Of a DNA stretch of 64,000 nucleotides, positions 32,337-44,600 are shown piece after piece (the stretch's first letter is position 1; each line of letters starts with the position of its first letter). The notes beneath the pieces are model-generated. The model saw only the letters and a program-made list of their open reading frames with translations, made no database searches and had not been told where the DNA came from. The stretch covers positions 1 to 64,000 of the forward strand of contig JAKOGI010000364.1 of the NCBI GenBank assembly GCA_029747015.1. Reading direction: 5' to 3'. This DNA comes from Carnegiea gigantea. Its lineage: Eukaryota; Streptophyta; Magnoliopsida; Caryophyllales; Cactaceae. Position numbers and translations under genes: made by a program.

Positions 32337-32424
32337 GGGTACTGTACTAGCACTAAGACAATGAGTGTCAAAGAAATGAACCCCCCCCAACCAAAAAAAA
32401 AAAAAAAAAAATAGAGGCTTGATT

Positions 32425-32643
32425 TCACGTTGAAATGGACTCCAACCAGTTGGAAGCATATTCATATGCCACAAAAGTAACAGCACCAGCAGGTGCAGCT
32501 TTAACTATAGAGGGAACAATACCCTTGTAAAGACCTCCCCATCCCTCCGCCTGCAATATTCGGATGAGCGCATCGTGCATATTTCGATATGCACCGTGCT
32601 CCACTCTCGCCCCATACCGAGTGTGCCTTTCCAGTCCTTCCAC
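32425..32643 (-). CDS. TPC: TPC coding exon 7 (terminal)
   Basis: 72 codons plus TGA (32425-32427). Begins [16 protein letters not shown] after a TGTAG acceptor and contains [20 protein letters not shown] and the last transmembrane helix. Confidence 0.93.
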   Translation of the reverse strand: MEGLERHTRYGARVEHGAYRNMHDALIRILQAEGWGGLYKGIVPSIVKAAPAGAVTFVAYEYASNWLESIST

Positions 32644-35600
32644 CTACAGAAGTCAATATATCATAAAATCGTCATGGCATAATATTTTGACAGGCACTGA
32701 CACCAGAATGTGGGAAGCACATCACTTGCCGAGGGGGTATGCAATCACAAAACAAAACAATTCAATTGCAGACAGACTGTTTATGCAGGATCTGAAGGGC
32801 ATCCCCTCCCTACTTCATAACAAGAATGTATACAAAGAAAAATAGTATGTCTGTGGTCAAATTAAGAAGCAGCAAACTGAATTCTCATACGTGAGTGACA
32901 GGTCCAATCCTTAGTTGCTAGGTGCACAGCCACCTAAAAAAAACCCCCCAAAAAAGGACATGTTCCCATTTTAACAAACCCTCTACTGCAACCATGACTC
33001 TACCCTAAATTCGACCAAACAGCGTCCTCCTCATGCTGCAACCCACAACTTGGCCGGTCCATGTTCCTGACTCCTGATAACTAAACTCCTCGTGCCAAAC
33101 CCCCAATCTAATGCTTGGGAACTATTATTAGGCATTTCAATCATGGTCCACGTTTTCCTAGGACATTATCCCTCAACATTTAAAGAACAGACAGATATAC
33201 ACTTGTGCTAGGTTGACAAAGTACTCAAATTGACCTGAGAGTTGTAAATAATTAGGACATTGGTCCTGGACCCCTTTTATACAGATACTAGGAACAGCAA
33301 TTGTCACAACACACATTTGTCCAGCCATCAAAACATCATACTGACCCCTGACTAAAGTGTAATAATCGATAACATCCAAAATACTATCAACCTAATCAGA
33401 TAAATCTAAAAGGAAACAAAAACAATTTTTTCAGCCTGTCCCAGAAGTAATGCTTTGCCGGGAACAATTAATATCAAATTTTCCCAGAATAACCATTATC
33501 TGAAGTTCTCAACAGAAGAAAAGCTAGAAAGTAGGGATTTCTGCCCTTTTCGTTATTCTCAACTGCCACATTCTCACTTCAAGAGAACATACGAAGAGAT
33601 AGAGGTATACCTGGAATCTCTTCTTGATGACGTCCAATGGATGGCAGACAGCTTTAGCACATGTACCAGCGGCTAATCCACAAGCGAATAGCTGGAAGCT
33701 TGAAAGGCTATCGTCTGAGCCAGCATAGCCTTCAGAAAATCTGAACCGGTTCAAGGCCTAAATTATCATCAGCCAATTTTGTTAGTGCACCAGATTTGAC
33801 CTTTTGAGATCATTCATCTACTTTTTCAAGTTTATTGTAAGAGCAAGTTTAACATCGCTCCTAATTTTGGATTCCCTCAGGGTTTCTGAAGATCATGCTC
33901 ATTCCATGACCTCATCTTAGTACAAGCTCTTTGTCAAATTGTGAATATGCCTTCTCAGCATATGCACAATTTTTAGGATTATCCCATTTTCTTCAGGACA
34001 AGGCTTCTTCTTCAATCAATTGGACTCCACAGTACAATCAAGCCACTGACTGATGCAAGACAAAAGTAATGAAAGAAAACAGAGATATAGGTTATCAGGA
34101 AAAATTATACCTTTTAGGAATTTTTTTATATTTTCTTATTATTATCGCATTTTATTTTATAGCATACTTTAGAGTACCCAAAATAAAGACATTTTGCAGT
34201 ATTTAATGAGATCTGATATCTTAATCTATTAGGGTTAATTAGGTTGATATTTTTATCCTTTTTCTAGTATTCAATATCTTCTAGTCTCCTTATCTTAGTA
34301 GGATTCTTAGCTATATAAACCCGATTATATATGGAGGAAAATCAGCCTAGAATGATTATTAAATCAAAGTGAATTTAACATTTCAATGTGTGAGAGCAGG
34401 GGCGGAAGGCCATATCTGGATAATGAAATCGGGTGACGCTAAAGAGGCCTTTACTTAATAGTCAGCGCTTGCATGCTAGGAAAGCGAATCCGCCTCTAAT
34501 CAAAACGATCCCTCTTTGATACGATATTTTTTCTCTCATAAGATTGATAGTCTGATTGAGGATAGTACATTTCTCCCCGATATGAGTGCGGTTGCAACCA
34601 TAGACAGAGCTCCAACTAGGCCAATTGCAAAATTATGACCTGAGGTAATTTCTCCAAGAGCGACCAACTATCCTCTTTTGTAGGAATTGCTATGATAGTG
34701 TCCTACATCAGTTTGAAGGTAGAGAAAATTGACCCTAGCTGCTGCCTTCAGTTTCTTCCGATATTCTTCTTCTTCTTTTTCCCTCCAAGTGAGCCCAAAC
34801 CAAAAAAATTTAAAAAAAAAAATAAGGAAATAATTTTCAAGACTCTGAATTCCTGCTGGTTGTGAGATTCAAAATCCCTAATTGTTCAAATCAGTTAACT
34901 GCTCTCTAGAAATGTTCCCCATTGTTCAGACCAGTCTATAGTGAAAATGGGTTGGTGTAGTAAACACCATCGTTCCCTTTTCGTGATCATACATAACAAG
35001 CCATGGCCTGTTAGAACGAGTGCTTTGTTAAACATTTTCTCTCCTTACAGGGACGTAGAAAACATTGCTAGATTTTGGACAATACGTAATTTTCATGCTC
35101 GTGTGAATTTTTATTACCTAAGAGATGATGTGAATGCCTTTCACAAGCTTCAAGGCCATCGACTTCATGAATATTGCTCTGAAATGGATCTCTATTTTGC
35201 GAGTGAGCTCATATTCTCATATGTGGTCATAGGCCCTACCTCCCTAACTCTACGTTGGACTATAAAAACCTACTAGAGCTCCTTTGATTCCATGCCGAAT
35301 TCCCAATATTGATTAAGGAGTTCGATCTTGAAGGTTTTCCAATGAACCACAAATTTGATATTTCGATGAGGATAGAGGAACATCCAATCGAACTTGATGC
35401 CAATTATAGGCGAGCATTCAATGAGGATGATAAGGAGGAAACCTTTAAGGAGCATCACCATGCTTTAGACAACAATGTTTCAAGCGGTATGTCTAATTGC
35501 ATGACCATCATGTTCCTCAAATTCGGTCTCCATCTTACGTTGATGAGGCATTTAAGAGGGAACCATACATTCTAGATGTTAATCATGAAGCTATTACGAG

Positions 35601-38600
35601 GGAGGTTAGTAAAGCGGATGTGCATGCAAATGAAGAGGATGTGCAAGTGGACACAATTTTGGATCTATTTCCATAAGATATCAGTGTGACCAAAGGAGTT
35701 GTTAAACATGATGAATTTTTCAATCCGGAAGACTTCTTTGAGATGATAGAGCTTCATACGATGGTTATGCAGTGCTTGTAACTATGTAACAAGCACTGGA
35801 GAATACTTTGATGAGTGAAATTCAGAATATCTACAATCAAATCATTGCTAAATTAGTTTACAAATCGATTTTCAACTTCTAAATATCTTAAAACTTTTTA
35901 TGTGCGTACATTGGAGATGGTCTCTTTACAATCAGGCATGTTCGTAGAGGCAAGATTCTCTATAACTGGATCTCCCCTGATCACGTACAAGCAAGACCCA
36001 CACTAGGAGGAGTTTTTGTGAATCAAATCAACTTTTTGCTTCATGTCCAATTTTGCTTCATTTCAAAACTCGCAGTAAAGTTTTTTGCAACTAGGGTAGA
36101 ATAACGCAAGACAAGAATAATGGAAGAAAATACAAATATAGGGTATTTGGAAATACTATGCCTTTTAGCAAATTTTTTACATTTTAGTATTATTTTTGCA
36201 TTTTATACTATAGCATATTTTACAGTATCCAAAATAAAAGATTTATAAGTATTTTAGCGAGATTTGGTATCTTAATCAATTAGAATTATATTAGTTAGTA
36301 TTCTTATCCTTTTTCCCAGTATTCAAAATCTTCTACTCTGATATATAAGAATCAAAATCAACCTCGGGTTTTCAAATGATCAGCACCAAATTAGGGAGCT
36401 TATTTCATAATTACCCCACTTTACCCAAACTTCGGGTCTCCTGTCTATAGTGACAACTGATTGGTGTGATAAACACCATCGTTCCCTTTTCATGATCATA
36501 CATATTGATTTCTTGACGAATGCCAAATACTAATTATCTATGTTACATGGACTCGGTTATGGAGTGTCGAACATAGGTACTGATCCGAGTGTCTTGACTT
36601 GTCAAAGCTCTGACTTTAGGACACGGGACACTGTCCAAAATTTGGACATAGATAAGAAGACCCATCATTTTACATGTGAAAGTTGCAATTTCAAATAAAT
36701 CTTTCAAGAATATTTCAATAGTTAAAAGGTTGCCCACTTAGTCAAATTGTTAAACATTAAAGGTCCATTAAGATAATAGTGCACAAAGAAGGAAAAAGAC
36801 CATACATTCCAAATTTTTGTTCACTCCTAGGGCTTTAGAGTTTGGATAAGGGTCCGACACGCATCTCATGTCCTATCCGTGGAGTGTCGTGTCCAAAATG
36901 GGTATGGCGGGGAAAAATGGAGAGTACGGGTATCGAAGCTAATTATAGTCTCCAACCTTAAAGATTTTCCAATGAACCACAAATTTGCTACTTCGATGAG
37001 GAACATCCTACCTACCATGACGCCAATTATAGGCGACCTTCATTGAGGACAGTAAGGAGGAAAGCTTTGAGGAGTCAATCAAAGAAGATGGCCAAGTGAC
37101 AGAGCATCACCACATTTTAGCAACAATGTTCCACGCAGTATGTTGTCTAATTGTATGAAGCATCATGTTCCTCAAGTTAGGCCTCAATCTTACGTTGATG
37201 AGGCATTTAAGAGGGAAATGTCCATTCTAGATGTTGATGAAGCTTTTCCTTAATAAAGAGGATGTGGACGCAAATGAAGAGGATATGCAAGTAGACCCAG
37301 TCATGGATCTATTTCCATAAGTCATTAGTGTGACCAAGAAAGTTGCTAGACATGCTGAATTTTTCATTCCAAAAGACTTCTTTGAGACGATAGAGCTACA
37401 TCCGATGATTACATGGATACCAGCACTCAAGAATATTTTCAGAAGAGAAATTCAGAATATATGTAATGAAATCGAATCAATTCTATCTTCATCCCCAATT
37501 TTGCTTCACTTCAAAACTCAAGGGTGAGTTTTTGCAATTTGAGTAAGAATGATGCACAACAAGAGCAATGGAAGAAAATACAAATATAGGGTATTAGGAA
37601 ATTATCCCCAATTTTCTATATTTTATATTATTTCATATTTTATTTACAGCATATTTTATAGTATCCAAACTAAATAGATCTATTAGTATTTTTCAAGAGA
37701 TTTGGTATCTTAATTTATTATGATTCTATTGTGTTAGTATTTTTATCCTTTTTTCTAGTATTTAATATCTTTTGGTTCCCTTCTGTTAATAAGACTCTTA
37801 GCTATATAAACCTGCCTACCTATGAGGGAAAATCATCCTCGAATGATTATTCAATTAAATAGAGTGAATATAATACTTCTCTATGTCAGAGTAGGAATTG
37901 CAGTAAGGGCGACCAACTATCCCCTTTTGTAGGAATTGCTTCCATAGCATCCTACATCAATTTGGTATCAGAGCCAATCTTAGCCCTGCCTTTTGTTTTC
38001 TTTTCACATTCTCAAAGCACCTATGCCAATTTAGTAAAATTCTCACATAGAAAAATACTAAACCCACTCAATTAATTCAATAATTATTCATGGCTTATTT
38101 TCTTTCATGAATAAGGAGGTTCATATAGCTAAGAATTGGACTGAAATAAGGAAACTACAAGATACTGAATACTAGGGAGGAAAAAAGGGGATGGAATACT
38201 AACCTAATATAATCCTAATAGATTAAGATTCCAAATCTCATTAAAATACATATAGATCTCTTTATTTTTCATACTCTACAATATGCTACAAAATAAAATG
38301 CTAAAATAACAATAAAATGTAAAAAACTTCCTGAAAGGCATAATATTTCCTAAGACCCTCTATGTTTTTTTCAACACCATCAGTCTTGTCTTGCATTTAG
38401 TATTAGGTTAGTATTTTATCCTTTTTCTAGTGCCTGATATCTTCTAGTTTCCGTGTGTCAGCAGGACTCCTAGCTGTATAAAGCCACATTTCTATAGGAA
38501 AAATCAGCCTTGAATGATTATTGAATTAAATTGAGTGAATTTAACATTTCTCTATCTCAAAGTAAGAATTGCTCTAAGAGCATCCTACATCATTGACTCT

Positions 38601-41600
38601 CACCCACACCCCCTTCCTAACTCCTGTTCATAGGAATGAACTTCTGCCTCTCATCTTTGCCGTTCAACCAATTGCACTGTCCTTGATCTCACCATTGTCA
38701 TAGTAGTTTGCTTTTTACAAAGAAAAAATTGTAGACTTTCCTCATATCATCTAGCCTTCTTCCAAACTTTATGGCCAAGAAAGGTGGAAGCCCAATCCTC
38801 CAGCACCCCCCTCCCCAAAAAAGGGGGGAAAAAAAGCCACATCTTGGTGTCTAGGAAACTACACCTACTTCCGATCAACCACTACATTCAAACATACATG
38901 AAAACTCACCTCTACTCCTACGAGCTCTACAAATACTTCTAGAATTGACATATAAGCATACAAGACAAGTCTATCCACCAGACACACACTGTCGCGGATT
39001 CAGAAATTTTGTATTATATATGTCCTACTTTTGAGCTTCCTTTCACTTTTAGTATCAACTATTTTTTATAGCTCTCCACTTCAAAGAAATTTTTAAGACT
39101 TCCCTAGAGAATGGGGAGTAATTTTTGGGCTAACTATTGCCCACGATAGCAGTCCTGAAGTTACATCCACCTCCACTTATGTTCCTGCTTGTCACACACT
39201 TATCAAATTCTTTCAGTTATACAACATCAATATTTTCAATGTCCAAATATTCACCATAGCTCTATGGAAAATATACAAGCAATGTTAAACTATTTATTAT
39301 CAACACAGGCTCCTAATCCTTAGGAATCCATAGTATGGGCTTAAACCAGAAACTCAATAACAGAGTTCCTGCAACTTGTAGCAGAGACAACATATGTTGC
39401 GCACAATCCAAAGCCACAAAATAAGAAATGTTTATTCTTCAACACTCACAGATTCGCATCCTTCATTAAGAAAACCTAATAACCAAAGGAATCAATCTCA
39501 TAAACTTGGATAAAATATTCATTCAGGATGATTAAACAACTGTTAATGTTTGGAATAGCAACAACAGAACTATATTATCATAGCTGAGCAGCCATCAGCA
39601 GGGGAATACACAGCATACAAAAGTTTTACCGCACATTCTGAACTTGATGGGAAAATTAAAATTTCTCGGATTCTGAACACATTGGGAAAGGTGAATAGTG
39701 AATACATCACTCAAATACCAAGCAATATGCCTCAATTGAAATTCTATGTTCTTTTTGCTCTTTCCTTGGCCTTCTTTTTTCTGAATGCATTGTAACTCTT
39801 TATTATCCATTTCAGAAGACCATCGAGTCCAATAATCTAGAGACACTGAACTACGTAAAATGATGTGTAAGATATCAGTAACACATGGTAATTATAGTAT
39901 AGAACTTAGCTAACTCCCTATTTATCACCTGTCACCTGGTTTACTCTCAAATATCCGCCCCATGGAATGGAAGTTTAAAGGACTGTCAAGTCCAATAAAC
40001 TTCAGAAACTGAACTCTCTGTAGTGATGTTTAAGATATCAGTACACCACACAGTAATTAGTGTACAGATGTCTAAGGTGACTCCTTTTTTATTAGCTGAC
40101 GTTGGGTATATTCTCAGATATCCGTAATACTAGCCTAAGGTGACTCCTATTTTATTAGCTGACGTTGGGTATATGCTCAGATATCCGTAATGCCTAGGCC
40201 AACAAAGGGAGGAGAAACCTCACAAAAAAGCTAAGGGATTAAGAACAATCAAAATAGTACACATGACGGACAACTAGTGACATTGATCTAGCTAGAATCT
40301 AGCAATCTCCCCCATCATAAAAGAGATTTGATAGCTCGATGGCCCCAAATCATAGTTACCCTGTTCGCGGGTCGTCCCCTGGAACCGCGAACTAGTTCCT
40401 GTCCAGAATACGAGTCAAAGACGATCCGGATCGCAGTGGATTGCGACCCGATTCATTGATGCAGGTGTCCCAGACGGAGCTCCCTTCTCCTGTATTAGCA
40501 GCAGAGAACTAGACATGAGGTGAGAGAAAATAGAATTAAAGAAGATTGGGAGAGTGACTGGCTATGAGATAGAGCTTCTTTTTTGTTTTAATGATGATAC
40601 TTGGGTAGAGAGAGTGAGGAAGATGGAGAGGGTGCACAGTAACCCAGGTTTCTTTAATACCCTATCTTGGTATCTATCCTGTATCTGCTAAGCACAGTAA
40701 CAAAGGTCTTCATTTATTACTCCCTACATGCTCTGTTGTATCTCATGACATTATGCCAGCCTATTCATAGGATTTCAAAGTTCGAGCATTTACTAATCTT
40801 TGTGAAGTATGAATTTTTCTATTTAAAGGAAATAATTAGTATATTAATATGTACTACCACTAATTTCTTTTAACAAAATAAAAAATTTAGTGGAAGGAAA
40901 TATTCTTACATACATACACAATCATCCCAAAAATCATACCGCGTACCTAAAAATGTGCCCCTTGTACCCAATTCCTTAGAGGCAGTGTTCCACGTTCTCG
41001 GGTAGTGTTCCACGTTCCCGTTTCCTTACCACGTACCGGAACGAATGGCATCCCGTGTAACTATGCCCCAAATCTTCTATAACCTACCCTGTGACCTTAT
41101 TTGTACCACTTAATCCCATGACTAAATGGTCAATGAGTAAACACATAATAGAAAAGATTTGGGGTGGGCCTAGTACAAAAGACATCTCAAACACCCTTCA
41201 TCCTATAGAGCATGAAAAAAAAATTGAGAGAATAAAATCTTTCTGAGGAACATCACTCAATGCTTAGTCTTTCTGTCTACTTTCATGCACAGGATTGACT
41301 TAGCATTCCAATAAAAGAACACGGACAATAATACAGGAACATCACAGAAGAGAAACTTCACAAATTTTATGGAATGAAGACACAATCAGATGTGCCAAAT
41401 AGAAAGGCCAAGTCATACCATAGCCCAACGCTTGAACGTATCATAAGTGCCAAACTGAAGGCCAGCATAAGGAATAATCTCCACTAGTGTAGGCGACAAC
41501 CCAGCGTAGAGTCCTTGGAACCCACGAGCATTAAAAATGCCAACAAAAGCAGACCTCATATTGGGATATACCTGAGTGGTGAACAATAGTTTTGATTTCA

Positions 41601-44600
41601 ATCATCCGTGGTCACAGATAGCTAGTAAAGCATAATGGAAATTTGCTCACAGAGACAAAATTCGCACACAATCAACTGTCACGTAATGCCAGATTTGGTG
41701 ACACATAATTGTTATTGGAGATGTCAACATGAACTGTTACCGAGGGGGCAAAGAGAACTCCGGCTTCTGATCAATGTGTCAAGCAATATGTGAAAGTAAC
41801 AAAATCAAACATGCTGTACAGACAAGTACCTGATAAATTGATGACTGAACAATAGAAAGAAAAAATTGAAGGTGCGAATTGAAGATGGATGACTAAACAG
41901 GCCAGAGATGCTCAGCAAGTGCTAAATAAAGTTATCTACTACAATCTGAAAACAAACTACCACTACTTTGAAGCTGCAAGCCTGCAAAATTTAGTTCTCT
42001 CAAGATATTTTTTTAATAAGGCAACTATCAATCACCAACGTTCATACTACTCCGCAAAATCGAAGAACAAACTACCAGTAGTTAGAAGCCGCAAAATTCA
42101 ATTCTCTTTCTTAATAAGGTAAGTATCAATCACCAACATTCAAACTACAAATTAAGAACAAACTACCAGTAGTTTGAAGCTGCAAAAATTAATTCTCTCA
42201 AGACATTTCTTAATATGGCAACTATCAATCACCAATGTTCATACTACTCTGCATTTGAGTTAAGGGAAGAGGACAAAAGTAGTATGCCGAAGTAAATGTC
42301 ATAAACTTGATGTGGACTAGGATTCCTCGGTCCCCAAAACAAACCCCCCCCCCAAAAAAAAAAAAGAAGACATAAGAAAGAAAACGATCTGAGAGCCAGT
42401 ATGAATGAACCACAGTCATCATGTCTGATAGTAAATGGACTCTTACACTTTTTTGCAAATGTCACTCTGCAGATTTCTTTTTTTTGTTTAAAAAGGCTCT
42501 TCATTTACTTCATAAATTAAAAAGGAATCAAAACCATTCTAGAAACATATGCCTTCAGCAGCAATACCTTTGGCTCACCCTGTGAAGCCAATATTGTGCG
42601 TACAAGATCAAAGGGATATGATCCAATGGTGGCTGCACATCCTGCGACTGCCCCGCTTATGTAGGACAAGCAAGGACTCAAACGAATGTGATCTTCTGCA
42701 CGTCAGAAAAGCCATGGCCACCCAAACGTAAGAGATCAAGGATTCACAAGAAGATATGAAAATCCAAGATTAAAATAGCACCTCTTATGCTGAGGTACAA
42801 ACAAACCTGCCTTGGAAGACCCGGACACATAGGCCTTAAATTTGTGCAAGACTGTGAATTGTATGGCTGTATATGGCATTACCATGAGGAGAGCTGGCAC
42901 ATTCCCACGCCAGAAGCCCTGTAACATATTAATTTCTCCCTTAAAAAACGTTAAAAGGGATGAAACTATGCAGAACATTCACTATCAAGATGACAACGGT
43001 CACTGCTTTCCAAAAAGCTGGGCATTATACTTATCAAGCACAACCAAATAAAATACAACTTACTAAAGCAATGCAAGCTCCATACTGAGACATCATTCCA
43101 TGACCACCCCAAAAACAAAAACAATCTAAAAGTAGCCAGAAAAGAATGAATTAACACCACTATAGCTCAAGAAGCATAAGCTGATAAGATGACATCAAAT
43201 TTAAAAGTCGTTCTCCCATCTTCATTTGCGTGCATCAAGAAACCAGATAGAACTAACTTATCTACACAATCATCACAGTAAATCAGCATATCCCTATATC
43301 AAGGTCTTCCTCTCCAGGTGTTTCAACAGAAAATTCCTAGATTCAGCCATTATGATACGAAATGCATCAGGATAAAAATGCATCATTTTACATGAGAAAC
43401 GGTAAAAGGAGATACCGGTAAACTTTCTTCTCTGAAGATATCTTTAGCTGCTTGTACCATTCCAGTGTACTTGGATGGCCCACTCAAGTTTCTGTGAACA
43501 ATCCCCCATGAAGTTGTTGGTTCTAGTTGGACCTGTAGAAAGTTGACAATTACACAGGTTTTACATCTAAAGAAAGCTGCATATAGTCGTCGCTTTCTCA
43601 AGAGAACAAAGAAAACAATGCACCCACTTAAATACAGGAACATCATGTAAACCCCCCCCTTAAAAAAAAAAAAAAAGACTAAGACCAACGTGAACTTAAG
43701 TGGTCAGCAGGTACTAGAAGAATGGATTGCAAAGCCACAAAAAAGATGCAACCAATGTTCACCACTTAACAAAGTGAAGAGACAAAAGTACAAGCACACA
43801 AATAAAAGGCGAACATTTTCCTTTCTTTCTTCGAATCATCATATCGTAAATCTACAACTCAGCACTATCTCCTGTTAATAGTGGATGATCACGAATTCAG
43901 AAGACAAAAACATGTTGTCCTGATAAAAGTCGTCTCCACCCTGGAAAACCTATGGCCCAAAGTAGCAAAATGCTTTTAGAGATGCAAGATGAATATGAAA
44001 TTGGACAAATATAGCTACCCCACACACGGGGAGTAGCTCTGCGACTAAGTAGATACTTCATGTTCACTTATCCCATACTCTCTTCATCCTAGTCATTTTC
44101 ACCACTCCCTAACCCCTCCCCCCACAATGTCCCTCCGTGTCCCCCCCCCCTTCTCATCAGAGAAGCAAACCCTAAACTAACTCAGCAGTAGGTCATTTGT
44201 TCAGCAAGCCCTTGTGTTTAACATGTAGATCAGAGATAGCTAGAGGCTTTGTTTGCTCCAACATTTAGATCTAATGATGAAATCACGAGAACACATTATA
44301 GGAAGAAGTTCCGAAAGAATAATTAGAAATATTATGTGGTAAGAAAATATTATGTGGTTGGTTTGGGATATTACTTACAAAAGGAGTTTTAGGATATTTC
44401 CTAGGGAAAGAGTTGCTTATTTTGTCCTTTTCATGTTAAATTGCTATGTCACTGTGTTATTTGCCATGACTATCTCCCTATATAGATAAGGGGTTGTGGA
44501 GTCTTCTTGGATCATTGAATGACAACTGAATTGAGTAAAGTGATTGCAATCAAAGATGTTGATTTTCATCCCTTCCCTCTCTAAATTTCCCTCTTCTCCT

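Larger units (their letters stand above)
34051..38592 (+). mobile_element. Composite LTR array inside TPC intron 5
   Basis: Five copies or parts of one LTR (TGATGCAAGACAA...TCCTACATCA) in the order full, 5' part, near-full, inverted 5' part, 3' part, with two related internal segments between the first three. The outer flanks are CTGAC (34046-34050) and TTGAC (38593-38597), a likely 5-bp target duplication, suggesting one original insertion later rearranged. A good tRNA-iMet primer site follows the third LTR. The internal segments have no recognisable gag or pol, so this is a non-autonomous family. Confidence 0.75.
33758..41418 (-). other. TPC intron 5, expanded to 7.66 kb
   Basis: Flanked by GTATGA donor (41418) and TAG acceptor (33758). 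Holds the composite LTR insertion (34051-38592), local duplications (39810-40198) and an hAT-like element (40351-41065). Other introns of the gene are 0.1-1.8 kb. Confidence 0.85.
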
